The notes under the pieces: model-generated
What the model saw: the letters and a program-made list of their open reading frames with translations, nothing else
What the model was told of the DNA's origin: nothing
Databases searched by the model: none
In this document: positions 1 through 9,016 of the stretch, in pieces
How the letters are laid out: each line of letters opens with the position of its first letter
Position numbering within the stretch: the first letter of the stretch is position 1
Assembly (NCBI RefSeq): GCF_030758975.1
Contig: NZ_CP132359.1
Span: 3,369,283 to 3,433,282, forward strand
DNA: 64,000 nucleotides
From: Bosea beijingensis
GTDB lineage: Bacteria; Pseudomonadota; Alphaproteobacteria; Rhizobiales; Beijerinckiaceae
Reading direction: 5' to 3'
Translations under genes and position numbers: made by a program

Positions 1-183
1 GTCGACGTCTATGACGCGCTGGTCTCGAAGCGGGTCTACAAGGAGGCGATGACGCATGATGCGGCCGTCGCCGTGGTGACGAGAGAGCGCGGCCGGCAGT
101 TCGACCCACGACTTGTCGACGTCTTCCAGGAGATCGCGCCCCGGTTCGGCGAGATCCACACCCGCTTCGCCGACGGCGGGTGA
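1..183 (+). CDS. HD-GYP domain protein, C-terminal end only
   Basis: Only the last 60 residues are inside the window; the gene starts upstream. The visible piece reads VDVYDALVSKRVYK followed by FDPRLVDVF, the usual end of an HD-GYP domain, where the DAL(T/S)S-R-YK stretch follows the GYP loop. HD-GYP proteins are metal-dependent phosphodiesterases that break down cyclic-di-GMP. Many are response regulators, but no receiver domain can be seen here. The HD and GYP catalytic motifs also lie outside the window, so activity cannot be judged. A PilZ protein is encoded further on (26.5-27.1 kb), so cyclic-di-GMP signalling is plausible in this organism. Confidence 0.8.
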   Translation, partial: VDVYDALVSKRVYKEAMTHDAAVAVVTRERGRQFDPRLVDVFQEIAPRFGEIHTRFADGG

Positions 184-247
184 TCCCGGGCCGCCGCGCA
201 TCCGACGACTGGCGCACGGGCGCGGCGAGGTGTATCAGGCTGGCGCA

Positions 248-1099
248 ATGGCCATCATCGAACAGAATCCGGCGGAAGAGCGGCCTTTCGGCACCTTCGC
301 GCCGAAAGCCTATCTCGCCCGCATCATCGCCCGGACGCGCGGGGCCTCCGACAGCTTCCTCGGGCGCAAGATCGCCTATGCGCTGCGGCGCCTCGGCCTG
401 CGCGCGCTCGACGGTGCGCCGGTCGACATCGAGTCGCTGGGCGCGAAGATGCGCCTCTATCCGGACGGCAATGTCTGCGAGAAGCGCGTGCTGTTCACGC
501 CGCAATATTTCGACGCGGTCGAGCGCGGACTGCTGGCGTCGCGGCTGCGCGAGGGCTTCACCTTCATCGATATCGGCGCGAACATCGGCGCCTATTCGCT
601 CTTCGTCGCGGCCCGGGCCGGGCGGGGCGCGCGCATCCTCGCGGTCGAGCCGCAGCCCGAGATCTTCGCGCGGCTGGCCTTCAATATCGCGCAGAACCCG
701 TTCGGAACCGTCAAGGCGGTGGCTTGCGCGCTTGCCGACAAGCCGGGCGAATTGACCCTGTTCATCGATCCGACCAATCGCGGGGAATCGAGCGTCCGCA
801 TCCTCAATTCGAGCGCCGGGGCCTCGGTCAAGGTGCCGGCCATGACGCTGCTCTCGCTGGTCGAGGGCGAGGGCTACGATCGCATCGATGCGATCAAGCT
901 CGATGTCGAGGGTGCCGAGGACCTGATTCTCGAACCATTCCTGCGCGATGCGCCGCCGTCGCTATGGCCGGGCTTCGTGATCATCGAGGATTCGCGCCAG
1001 CGCTGGCAGACCGACCTGGCCGGCCTGCTCGAGCGCAACGGCTACAAGCTCGTCGCCCAGACACGGCTCAATCTGGTGTTCGAACGCAAGCCGGCCTGA
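248..1099 (+). CDS. FkbM family SAM-dependent methyltransferase
   Basis: A 283-residue class I methyltransferase of the FkbM family. The SAM-binding glycine loop DIGANIGAYS lies near residue 108, followed by an AVEPQPE acidic strand end, and the C-terminal KLDVEGAE motif typical of FkbM lies near residue 217. FkbM-type enzymes methylate hydroxyl groups of sugars, polyketides or other small molecules; the substrate here cannot be inferred. I start at MAIIEQ because the longer reading frame from 113 would overlap the preceding HD-GYP gene by about 70 bases and has a low-complexity, arginine- and proline-rich N-terminus. No glycan-synthesis cluster surrounds it. Confidence 0.85.
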   Translation: MAIIEQNPAEERPFGTFAPKAYLARIIARTRGASDSFLGRKIAYALRRLGLRALDGAPVDIESLGAKMRLYPDGNVCEKRVLFTPQYFDAVERGLLASRLREGFTFIDIGANIGAYSLFVAARAGRGARILAVEPQPEIFARLAFNIAQNPFGTVKAVACALADKPGELTLFIDPTNRGESSVRILNSSAGASVKVPAMTLLSLVEGEGYDRIDAIKLDVEGAEDLILEPFLRDAPPSLWPGFVIIEDSRQRWQTDLAGLLERNGYKLVAQTRLNLVFERKPA

Positions 1100-1192
1100 G
1101 CGCGCCTGCGGCGCATGGCCGGGGCGCCCCTGCGGGTGCTTGAGCGCGTCGCACGGAACGCCTAGCTCTTGTGCGACAGTCAGGAGCGCCGC

Positions 1193-1960
1193 ATGTCCTC
1201 GAACGAAACCGGTTCCGCCACCATCGTCACGGCCGCGATCCTGGTGATTGGCGACGAGATCCTGTCCGGGCGGACCAAGGACAAGAATATCGGCTACATC
1301 GCCGAATACCTCACCAATATCGGCGTCGACCTGCGCGAGGTCCGCGTCGTCCCGGATGTTGCCGAGGAGATCGTTGCTGCGCTCAATGCGCTGCGCGGCC
1401 GCTACACCTATGTCTTCACGACCGGTGGAATCGGGCCGACCCATGACGACATCACGGCCGATGCGGTCGCCGCCGCGTTCGGCGTAACGATCGACCATGA
1501 TCCGCGTGCCGTCGCGATGCTGTCGGAACGGTTCTCGCCTGCGGAGCTCAACGAGGCCCGGATGCGGATGGCGCGCATCCCCGCGGGGGCCGATCTGGTC
1601 GCGAACGCGATCTCGAAGGCGCCGGGCTTTAACATCGGTAACGTTTACGTGATGGCCGGTGTGCCCGCGATCATGCAGGCGATGCTCGACGTCATCGGCC
1701 CGACCTTGCGGACAGGCGCGAAAATGTTGTCGGACACGGTGCAGACCGGGCTGCGCGAGGGCGATATCGGCGGCCCGCTGGCCGAGATCGCCAAGGCCCA
1801 TCCAGCGGTTTCGATCGGCTCCTATCCATTCTGGTCGGAGACCGGGCCTGACACCAATATCGTCGTCAGGTCGCGCGACCCAGAGAAACTGCTCGCGGCA
1901 ATGGCTGCGGTGAAATCCATGGTTGCTTTTGAAAAGCAGAATTCGGCCAATACAAAATAA
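1193..1960 (+). CDS. Competence/damage-inducible protein A-like molybdopterin-binding protein
   Basis: A 255-residue protein with the MoaB/Mog (MPT-binding) fold: ILVIGDEILSGRT near the N-terminus and TTGGIGPTHDD near residue 82. It resembles the N-terminal domain of CinA but is much shorter than full CinA (about 400 residues) and lacks the nicotinamide-nucleotide amidase domain. It may act in molybdopterin handling or as a nucleotide pyrophosphatase of the COG1058 type; the sequence does not decide. I prefer ATG 1193 because an AGGAG lies about 7 bases upstream; a start at 1169 would add only eight residues. Its 3' end contains a GCTTTT/AAAAGC palindrome (1925-1937). Confidence 0.8.
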   Translation: MSSNETGSATIVTAAILVIGDEILSGRTKDKNIGYIAEYLTNIGVDLREVRVVPDVAEEIVAALNALRGRYTYVFTTGGIGPTHDDITADAVAAAFGVTIDHDPRAVAMLSERFSPAELNEARMRMARIPAGADLVANAISKAPGFNIGNVYVMAGVPAIMQAMLDVIGPTLRTGAKMLSDTVQTGLREGDIGGPLAEIAKAHPAVSIGSYPFWSETGPDTNIVVRSRDPEKLLAAMAAVKSMVAFEKQNSANTK

Positions 1961-2278
1961 AAAATACAACTTTTGCGATTTTTATACAACTTTACTGAGA
2001 ATTTTTGTTTCTTATTTCAGAAAATTGATCTTTGGACGGTTCCCTGTCGTATATCTTAACGGCTTTATACCGTCTTTATGTGATTTTTCTACTAAAAGTT
2101 GAGTCGCAATCTAGGCGGCAACCATTCATAAACCGGTTGATGCGATATTTGAGGCGTGGCCGGACAGCATTCGGCTTCTCCTGTCGCGCTTCCGCGTCGC
2201 GGGCGCCCAAAAACGGCTTTCAGGACGGTGCTGGCCCGATGAAACCTCATGGGCGGGCTGCGCCGAGGGGGATCGCAG
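1961..2278. other. AT-rich intergenic region with direct repeats
   Basis: A 318-base gap whose first half is unusually AT-rich against a roughly 65% GC background. TACAACTTT occurs at 1965-1973 and again at 1985-1993, exactly 20 bases apart (two helical turns), and the inverse AAAAGTTG lies at 2094-2101. This looks like the promoter and operator region of the chemoreceptor gene that follows. I could not assign a definite -35/-10 pair or sigma factor. No coding potential is seen. Confidence 0.45.
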
Positions 2279-4078
2279 ATGCCGCTCTTTTCCGGCCTTT
2301 TCTCGAATCGGCACGCCGCGGGTCAACTCGACGCGATCAACCGATCGCAGGCGCGGATCGAGTTCGATCTCGACGGCAAGATAATGGACGCCAACGAAAA
2401 TTTCTTGTCGGCGATGGGCTACACGCTCGCCGAAGTGAAGGGGCAGCATCACAGCCTGTTCGTGACGCCCGAGGAGAAGGCAAGCCCGGCCTACAAGCAG
2501 TTCTGGGCCGACCTCGGCCGCGGCGAGTTCTCGCGCGGGCAATATCTGCGCATCGGCAAGGGCGGCAAGGAGATCTGGATCCAGGCTAGCTACAACCCGA
2601 TCCTGGGAGCTGGCGGCAAGCCGGTCGGGGTCATCAAATACGCTTTCGACGTCACCGAGCAGAAGAACCGCCTGGCCGATCTCGAAGGGCAGCGCGCCGC
2701 GATCGACAAGGCGCAGGCCGTGATCGAGTTCGACCTGACCGGCAAGATCCTGAACGCGAACCAGAATTTCCTCAGCGTGCTCGGCTATTCGCTCTCCGAG
2801 ATCGTCGGGCAGCACCACCGCATGTTCGTCGATCCCGCCGAGCGCGATACGCCGGCTTACCGCGCCTTCTGGGAGCGGCTGGGCAGGGGCGAATACGATG
2901 CCGGCCAGTATCGGCGCATCGGCAAGGGCGGCAAGGAGATCTGGATCCAGGCGAGCTACAACCCGATCCTCGATGCGCAGGGGCGGCCCTACAAGGTTGT
3001 CAAGTTCGCCTCCGACATCACTGCGACCTTCAAGGGCAAGCAGCTCGAAGCGGCCGTGCAGGAGACGAGCGCCGTGATCGACCGGGCCAAGGGCAAGGAC
3101 CTGACCGGCCGCGTGCCGCTCGACGGCAAGAGCGGGGAGGTCGCTACGCTCTGCGCGGGCGTCAACGATCTGCTGGATACACTGGCGGAGGTGGTCGGCA
3201 CGGTGCGCGACATCTCCGTCCGCATCGACAACGCCTCGCTCAAGATCACTTCGGACAGCCAGCAACTGGCCGAGCGGACCGAAGCCAATGCCGCAAGCCT
3301 GCAGCAGACCGCGGCGACGACCGAGGAGCTTGCCGCATCGGTGAAGCACAGCGCCGGCAATTCTAAGATGGCGGTCCAGCTTGGCAACGAGGCGAGCGAG
3401 GTCGCGGCCCGCGGCGGCGCCATCGTCACCGAGGCGGTTGCGGCGATGGGGCGCATCGAGCAGGCCTCGTCGGGGATTTCCGAGATCATCTCGATGATCG
3501 ACGAAATCGCCTTCCAGACCAATCTGCTGGCTCTGAACGCCGCGGTCGAGGCGGCGCGGGCCGGCGATGCCGGGCGCGGCTTCGCCGTGGTGGCGACGGA
3601 GGTGCGTGCGCTGGCTGCCCGCTGCAGCGAATCCGCAAATGGCGTCAAGACGTTGATCGCGAATTCTGCGCAGCAGATTCAAGCCGGCGTCGGGCTGGTC
3701 AAGGATGCCGGGACGACGCTCGGCGAGATCGTCGGCGCGGCTTCCAAGGTCGCTTCGACCGTCAGCGAGATCTCGCAGGCGACGACCGAGCAGGCCAATG
3801 GCATCGACGAGATGGCCCGAACCGTCGCGCATATGGACGAGATCACGCAGCAGAATTCGCTGCTCGCCGAACAGAGCGCCAAGGTCGCCCGCGATCTCCA
3901 GCAGGAGACCGCGGCGCTCAGCACGATGGTCTCGGCCTTCCAGCTCGGCGGCGAAGGGCACAGACCGATGCCGCAGCTCGTCCATTCGGCTCCTGCGGCT
4001 CCACGGGCGACGGCGCCGGTGATGCGGGGCCGGCGCGTTGCCGGCGGCGGCACGGCCGATGGCTGGGCGGAATTCTGA
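2279..4078 (+). CDS. Soluble methyl-accepting chemotaxis protein with two PAS domains
   Basis: A 599-residue chemoreceptor without membrane segments. Two PAS/PAC units (about residues 10-125 and 135-250) precede a long alpha-helical signalling domain whose hairpin tip reads [19 protein letters not shown], the CheA/CheW-contact signature. The protein ends in GWAEF, matching the aromatic xWxxF pentapeptide that tethers CheR/CheB in other receptors. With no transmembrane or periplasmic part it should sense an internal signal such as redox state, oxygen or energy through a PAS ligand, as an Aer-like or cytoplasmic receptor. The start at 2279 follows a strong AGGGGGAT ribosome site; 2249 is less likely. 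The PAS units contain nearly identical 57-base stretches, pointing to internal duplication. No other che genes lie in the window. Confidence 0.93.
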   Translation: MPLFSGLFSNRHAAGQLDAINRSQARIEFDLDGKIMDANENFLSAMGYTLAEVKGQHHSLFVTPEEKASPAYKQFWADLGRGEFSRGQYLRIGKGGKEIWIQASYNPILGAGGKPVGVIKYAFDVTEQKNRLADLEGQRAAIDKAQAVIEFDLTGKILNANQNFLSVLGYSLSEIVGQHHRMFVDPAERDTPAYRAFWERLGRGEYDAGQYRRIGKGGKEIWIQASYNPILDAQGRPYKVVKFASDITATFKGKQLEAAVQETSAVIDRAKGKDLTGRVPLDGKSGEVATLCAGVNDLLDTLAEVVGTVRDISVRIDNASLKITSDSQQLAERTEANAASLQQTAATTEELAASVKHSAGNSKMAVQLGNEASEVAARGGAIVTEAVAAMGRIEQASSGISEIISMIDEIAFQTNLLALNAAVEAARAGDAGRGFAVVATEVRALAARCSESANGVKTLIANSAQQIQAGVGLVKDAGTTLGEIVGAASKVASTVSEISQATTEQANGIDEMARTVAHMDEITQQNSLLAEQSAKVARDLQQETAALSTMVSAFQLGGEGHRPMPQLVHSAPAAPRATAPVMRGRRVAGGGTADGWAEF

Positions 4079-4200
4079 GGCGGGTTATCGACGCTCGGTT
4101 GGGGATGTTCGGCGCGTGCCTCTTGTCAGGCGCGCGCCGATAGGCTTTTCGGTCTGAAACCGGCGCCTTCTCGCGTCGGGCCAAGTCCGGAGCGCTGTCC

Positions 4201-4710
4201 ATGGCCGAACCGTCCTCGAACAAGGCTTTCCCGGTTTCCTGGGATCAGTTCCATCGCGATGCCCGCGCGCTGGCGTGGCGTCTTGCCGAGAAGGGCCCCT
4301 TCGAGGCGATGGTCTGCATCACCCGCGGCGGCTTGGTGCCGGCAGCGATCATCTGCCGCGAGCTCGGCCTGCGCATGATCGAGACGGTCTGCGTCGCGAG
4401 CTATCACGACTACAAGAACCAGACCGAGCTCAAGGTGCTCAAGGACGTCGCGCCGAACATCAAGGCGATCGGCGACGGCAAGGGCAAGGGCGTGCTGGTG
4501 GTCGACGATCTCACCGATACCGGCAAGACGGCCCGCGTCGTGCGCGAGATGCTGCCGAACGCCCATTTCGCCACGGTCTATGCCAAGCCGGCCGGCGTGC
4601 CGACGGTCGATACCTTCATCACCGAAGTCAGCCAGGACACCTGGATCTATTTCCCCTGGGATATGGGGCTCTCCTATGTCGAGCCGATCGCCAAGGGGCA
4701 CAAGGGCTGA
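4201..4710 (+). CDS. gpt: Xanthine phosphoribosyltransferase
   Basis: A 169-residue type I phosphoribosyltransferase that salvages xanthine and guanine with PRPP to XMP and GMP. The PRPP-binding motif [13 protein letters not shown] is at about residues 100-112, and the family-specific features [10 protein letters not shown] and a C-terminal IYFPWDMG loop that closes over the purine are present. Length matches proteobacterial Gpt of about 150-170 residues. It is a single gene facing a convergent DMT transporter gene, with only 10 bases between the stop codons. Confidence 0.93.
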   Translation: MAEPSSNKAFPVSWDQFHRDARALAWRLAEKGPFEAMVCITRGGLVPAAIICRELGLRMIETVCVASYHDYKNQTELKVLKDVAPNIKAIGDGKGKGVLVVDDLTDTGKTARVVREMLPNAHFATVYAKPAGVPTVDTFITEVSQDTWIYFPWDMGLSYVEPIAKGHKG

Positions 4711-4720
4711 GAGGCCGCGT

Positions 4721-5614
4721 TCAGCCCACCGAGGGCGAGCGGAAGGCAACCAGCATGCCGGTGACGACGATTGCCATGCCGACGAGCTCGGTGGTGGAGG
4801 GCACTTCCGCCAGCAGAAGGGCGCTGGCGGCGGCGGTTGCGATCGGGACCAGCGGCAGGAACAGCGTCGCCCTGGCTGCACCCAGGGTCTCGACCGAGCG
4901 CGCATAGAGATAGAGCGCGACGACGCCGACCAGCACGCCCTGGTAGAGCGCCTGCAGCAGAAGCTCCGCGAAGGGCGCCCGGGCCATATGGATCGGCAGC
5001 AGCAGCGCCACGATCACGAGCAGCGGCACCGAGAGGATGCATGAGGCCGCGGTGACCTCGAGCGAGCTCACGCCCCAGCGCCGGGCGAGCAGGCCGAAGA
5101 TCGCCCAGAGGAAAGCGATCAGGACGAAGAGCAGGTCGCCGATCCAGGCATCGGGCCGGGACGGTGCCAGCGCGAGCGCATCGCGCGAGAAGATGCCGAT
5201 GCCGAGCACGATGATGCCGAGGCCGATGAGCCGCATCCGCCCGGCGCGCTCGCCGGTGACGAGGAAGATCAGCAAGGCCGTGAAGACCGGAATCAGCCCG
5301 GGCGAGATGATCGAGGAGTGCAGCGCCGGCGCGAACGAAGCTCCGGCGACGAGGATCAGGCTGTAGAGCGGCCCGATCAGCAGCGCCATCACCCAGGCGC
5401 GCGGCCAGCCGAGCGAGCCGACCGGAAAGGGGCGCATGTGCCGGAGTGCCCAGGGCAGCAGCACGGCGGCGGCCGAGACGAAGCGCAGGATCGTGACATC
5501 GGCCGGCGTCAGGTCGATCAGCATAGCGTGCCGCGATACGACCGACTGGACGCCCCAGATCAGCGCGGTCAGCAGGCCGCAGAGAATGCCGAGCCATTGT
5601 GCGCGGGAGGTCAT
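4721..5614 (-). CDS. EamA/DMT family transporter
   Basis: A 297-residue membrane protein with about ten hydrophobic helices arranged as two EamA repeats, the drug/metabolite transporter plan. It starts MTSRAQWLGILCGLL and the first repeat carries the typical ALIWG and LRFVSAAAVLL segments. Members export amino acids, purines or small metabolites at the inner membrane. Its position tail-to-tail with gpt might hint at nucleobase-related export, but that is speculation. The longer in-frame extension to 5824 is arginine/proline-rich, lacks membrane character, and was left out. Confidence 0.88.
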   Translation of the reverse strand: MTSRAQWLGILCGLLTALIWGVQSVVSRHAMLIDLTPADVTILRFVSAAAVLLPWALRHMRPFPVGSLGWPRAWVMALLIGPLYSLILVAGASFAPALHSSIISPGLIPVFTALLIFLVTGERAGRMRLIGLGIIVLGIGIFSRDALALAPSRPDAWIGDLLFVLIAFLWAIFGLLARRWGVSSLEVTAASCILSVPLLVIVALLLPIHMARAPFAELLLQALYQGVLVGVVALYLYARSVETLGAARATLFLPLVPIATAAASALLLAEVPSTTELVGMAIVVTGMLVAFRSPSVG

Positions 5615-5754
5615 GACGGTGCGGCTTTCGGCAGGGCGACGCGGGCGGCGAGGTTTCAAGGCGCTGCTATGCCCGCGCCGTGCCCGGCCAGCAACCCGCT
5701 GCGGGAGCGAGGCCGGGATGCTTTTGGAACAAGCAATGCTGCTTGCGCTGGGCG

Positions 5755-6348
5755 CTATCCGCCGTCCGCGAGATGATCGCCGGTCAGCAGTTTCTCCGTA
5801 TGGGTGCGGATGTCCTGCGGCCATGTCCGGCTGTGTTCGGCGAAACGCTCGTCATCTCCGGCGAAGAGGGCACGCGAGGCTTCCTCGAAGCCTTCGCGGT
5901 CGCCCGCCATGGTTGCGATGAAAGCATAGGCGGCGGCTTGCGCAGCGCGTGTCCGGCTGCGACCTCCATCCGCCTTGCGGGCCTCGTCGACGAGCCGGCG
6001 CAGGGCTTGCGAGGCTCCGCCCGGTTGCAGGGCGAGCCAGCCCCAATGGCGCGGCAGCAAGGTCACCTCGCGGGCGACGACGCCGAGTTTTGGTCGCCCC
6101 CGGCCTCGTGGCGCGTCATCGCTTGCCGCCGCAGCGTTATCGCGAGACGTATAGCGTGCCGCGATCTCGGCTTCGCTCCCGCGCAGGTCGAGGTCGACGA
6201 CCTTTCCCGTCGCATCGTCGAAGACGAGAATCGCGGCGGCTGGGTCGGCTGTCAGTACAGCCCTCACGGCCAGTGCCACGGTCGCAAGCGGGCCGCCGGC
6301 GATGCGTGTTGCGTCATGGAAGGCTGTATGGGGCGTAGGCTCGGACAT
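5755..6348 (-). CDS. DUF2239 family protein
   Basis: A 197-residue soluble protein recognised as the DUF2239 family from its layout: an N-terminal globular part with LVFDDATGKVVDLDLRG, a central GRGRPKLGVVAREVTLLPRHW stretch (an RGRPKLGV-type basic motif followed by a conserved tryptophan region), then a helical C-terminus ending in DHLADGG. Function is unknown. The start at 6348 (MSEPTPHTAF) fits family length; the upstream extension does not look coding. The gene faces away from the acyl-activating enzyme gene, so 6349-6539 probably holds both promoters. Confidence 0.75.
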   Translation of the reverse strand: MSEPTPHTAFHDATRIAGGPLATVALAVRAVLTADPAAAILVFDDATGKVVDLDLRGSEAEIAARYTSRDNAAAASDDAPRGRGRPKLGVVAREVTLLPRHWGWLALQPGGASQALRRLVDEARKADGGRSRTRAAQAAAYAFIATMAGDREGFEEASRALFAGDDERFAEHSRTWPQDIRTHTEKLLTGDHLADGG

Positions 6349-6539
6349 GGGGCTCCTCGAATGCGGGATTATTATCCGGACGAATTCGTTATTGCAATAT
6401 GATCCGGGTAAAATATTTAGCCTGGCGCCGGCCGACGCCTCGTCCGCGAAAGAGGCCGAGTGCCGGCCCGGCTTTGAAACCGGCGCCGATCTCACTAGTT
6501 TAACCGGTAGAGGAAACGCCGACGGGAGACGCGCCAGAC

Positions 6540-8105
6540 ATGGCCGCCACCAGCTTCGACGCCGCGGGCGCGCGGATCACCATCTTCCGCGCCCTGCTTC
6601 AGACCATCGCCCGTCACGGCAAGGGCCGGATCGCGCTCGAAGATCCGGAGCGCCAGCCGATCACCTACGGTCGGCTCGTGCTCGGCGCGCTGGTATTGGG
6701 GCGCAAGCTCGCTGCGCTGACGGCGCCCAAGGAGCAGGTCGGCGTGCTTCTGCCCAACATGCAGGGCATGGCGGTGACGCTGTTTTCGCTCTTTGCCTAT
6801 GGCCGCGTGCCGGCGCTGCTGAACTTCACGGCCGGCGTCCGCAACCTGCGCGCGGCGGCCGAGCTGGCCGAGCTCAAGACCATCGTCACTTCGCGCCGCT
6901 TCGTCGACCAGGGCAAGCTCGACGACGAGATCGCAGCGCTCGGCGAGGGACGTCGCGTCGTCTATCTGGAAGATGTCCGCAAGGAGATCACCAGCTTCGA
7001 CAAGGCGCTCGGTGCCATGCAGAGCCTCGCGCCGGGGCTCGTCCATCGCGCCCATGAGGCGCAGCCCGACGATATCGCGGTCGTCCTCTTCACCTCCGGA
7101 ACCGAGGGCAAGCCCAAGGGCGTGGCGCTGAGCCATGCCAATATCGTCTCTAACGCCAGGCAGGTCTTCGCCCATGCGGCCGGCGCGATCTCCGAGCGGG
7201 ACGTGTTCATGAATCCGCTGCCGGCCTTCCATTCCTTCGGGCTGACGGCCGGGCTGATGGTGCCGCTGCTGCACGGCATGAAAGTCGTGCTCTATCCGAG
7301 CCCGCTGCACTACAAGCAGGTGCCGAAGCTGATCGGCGACATGAAGGCGACCTTCCTGCTCGCCACCGATACGTTCCTTCAGGGTTACGCGCGCGCTGCG
7401 GAAAAGGACGATCTCGACAGCGTGCGCTATGTCGTGGCCGGCGCCGAGCGCGTAAAAGCCGAGACCAAGCGGATGTGGGAGCCCTACGGCACCACCATCC
7501 TCGAAGGCTATGGCTGCACGGAGTGCTCGCCGGTGCTTGCCGTCAACACGCCGGCCGCGACCCGGGAGGGAACGGTCGGCAAGCTCCTGCCCGGCATCGA
7601 GGCCAAGCTGGAGCCGGTCGAGGGCATCCATGAGGGCGGCCGGCTCACCGTGCGCGGGCCGAACGTCATGGCCGGCTATCTCGACCCCGAGCAGCCCGGC
7701 CGGATCATCCCGCCGGAAGGCGGCTGGCATGATACCGGCGATATCGTCGTGATCGAGGACGGCTTCATCGCGATCCGCGGCCGGGCCAAGCGCTTCGCCA
7801 AGCTCGGCGGCGAGATGGTCTCGCTCGCGGCGGTCGAGACCATGGTCGCCAAGGTCTGGCCGGACCAGAACCATGTCGTCGTCTCGCTGCCCGACCCGCG
7901 CAAGGGCGAGCAGCTAGTGCTGGTCACCGAGACGCCGCATGCCGACCGCGCCGCGCTGCAGGAGGCGGCGAAGCAGCAGGGCTTTCCGGAACTTTGGGTT
8001 CCACGCGCGATTCTGGTGACGCAGGCCATCCCGGTGCTGGGAAACGGCAAGATCGACTACGGTTCGACGCGGGAGCTCGCGGCATCGCGGAGGTCGCTGC
8101 TGTGA
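6540..8105 (+). CDS. AMP-binding acyl-activating enzyme (Aas-like acyl-CoA/ACP synthetase)
   Basis: A 521-residue adenylate-forming enzyme. Core motifs in order are FTSGTEGKPKG (phosphate loop, near residue 183), GYGCTECSP, HDTGD, RAKRFAKLGGEMVS (hinge) and GNGKIDYG with the catalytic lysine. The overall pattern, especially NFTAGVRNL and FAKLGGEMVSL, resembles the synthetase half of the Aas acyl-ACP synthetase/acyltransferase, without its acyltransferase half. It should activate fatty acids with ATP, perhaps for phospholipid repair or recycling. The chain-length preference cannot be read from sequence. Its stop codon overlaps a possible GTG start of the DUF1190 gene. Confidence 0.88.
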   Translation: MAATSFDAAGARITIFRALLQTIARHGKGRIALEDPERQPITYGRLVLGALVLGRKLAALTAPKEQVGVLLPNMQGMAVTLFSLFAYGRVPALLNFTAGVRNLRAAAELAELKTIVTSRRFVDQGKLDDEIAALGEGRRVVYLEDVRKEITSFDKALGAMQSLAPGLVHRAHEAQPDDIAVVLFTSGTEGKPKGVALSHANIVSNARQVFAHAAGAISERDVFMNPLPAFHSFGLTAGLMVPLLHGMKVVLYPSPLHYKQVPKLIGDMKATFLLATDTFLQGYARAAEKDDLDSVRYVVAGAERVKAETKRMWEPYGTTILEGYGCTECSPVLAVNTPAATREGTVGKLLPGIEAKLEPVEGIHEGGRLTVRGPNVMAGYLDPEQPGRIIPPEGGWHDTGDIVVIEDGFIAIRGRAKRFAKLGGEMVSLAAVETMVAKVWPDQNHVVVSLPDPRKGEQLVLVTETPHADRAALQEAAKQQGFPELWVPRAILVTQAIPVLGNGKIDYGSTRELAASRRSLL

Positions 8106-8122
8106 GGCCGCTCCGCTGCCTT

Positions 8123-8809
8123 ATGGCCACAATCGTAATCCTATTGCGCCGGATGATGATTCCGGGTTCCGCTCTGGCGCTGCTGCGCGTCGCCACTCTC
8201 GCTCCCGCCCTGTCGCTGACCGGCCCCTCCGATCTGGCGGCACAAGCACAGGCCGCGCTCTATGTGCGCCGCGACGAATGCGTCGAGGCGGGCAAGCTGA
8301 CGGCGGAGCAATGCGAGTTCGCCTATCGCAACGCCCGTGCCGAGTTCGAGCAGGCGGCGCCGCGCTATGGCTCGCGCGCGGCCTGCGAGCGCAACCACAA
8401 GCGCTGCGGCGCGCAGATGATCTCGGCCGGCGGCTGGGAATCCTTCGGCAAGGGCGGTGCGAGCTATGTTCCGCGCTTCGTCGGCTTGCGCGTCACCGGC
8501 GAGGGCGCGGCGCGCCGGGCGGTGCCGGTGGTCGAGGGCACGGCCAAGGTCGCTTTCGCCGGGCGTCCGGTGACGGAATTGCAGGACAAGGTCTCCGGGC
8601 GGCGCGGCATCATCGGGCAGGCCAGCAGCGCCGGGCGCGGCGCGCATGGCCAGACCGGGCAGGGCGCTACGCCCTATATCAAGCGCGGTGACCGCGACGA
8701 TACGGTGCGCGTGCCCATGGAGGAGAAGGTGATCGGCTCGGATGTGAAGCCCGGCCTCTATGTCGATCCCGACGGGGTCGAGTGGTACAAGCCCGCCCGC
8801 CGGCGTTGA
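8123..8809 (+). CDS. DUF1190 family exported protein
   Basis: A 228-residue protein with an N-terminal hydrophobic segment (signal or anchor) followed by the DUF1190 (YgiB-like) pattern: a DECVEAGKLTAEQCEFAY stretch, APRYGSRAACE, then a glycine-rich C-terminal half. The paired cysteines early in the domain suggest an envelope location. Function is unknown. ATG 8123 is taken here; GTG 8102, which overlaps the upstream stop codon and would allow translational coupling, and ATG 8153 are alternatives. The family is usually found with membrane or envelope genes. Confidence 0.75.
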   Translation: MATIVILLRRMMIPGSALALLRVATLAPALSLTGPSDLAAQAQAALYVRRDECVEAGKLTAEQCEFAYRNARAEFEQAAPRYGSRAACERNHKRCGAQMISAGGWESFGKGGASYVPRFVGLRVTGEGAARRAVPVVEGTAKVAFAGRPVTELQDKVSGRRGIIGQASSAGRGAHGQTGQGATPYIKRGDRDDTVRVPMEEKVIGSDVKPGLYVDPDGVEWYKPARRR

Positions 8810-8881
8810 GCGACAGCGCGGCTGGAGCGCGATCCGTGAGGCTTGCGCCGGCTGCGCCTGCCGGCTATCGCTGTGCGGCTC

Positions 8882-8968
8882 GCGGACGTGGCGAAACTGG
8901 TAGACGCACGAGACTTAAAATCTTGCGCCTTCAAAGGCTTGCGGGTTCGAGTCCCGCCGTCCGCACCA
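8882..8968 (+). tRNA. tRNA-Leu (anticodon TAA)
   Basis: A class II tRNA of 87 bases including encoded CCA. The acceptor arm GCGGACG (8882-8888) pairs with CGTCCGC (8958-8964), the anticodon loop CTTAAAA gives TAA, a long variable arm follows, and the T arm contains GGTTCGAGTCC. It reads UUA leucine codons, which are rare in GC-rich genomes. Confidence 0.97.
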
Positions 8969-9016
8969 TCCGGCCCCTGGTGATTCCGACTTGCGGGATC
9001 GTGCGATTCCGATCGG

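Noticed and set aside
2126..3985. 619-codon minus-strand frame opposite the chemoreceptor
   Set aside because: High-GC shadow frame; the plus strand shows clear PAS and signalling domains.
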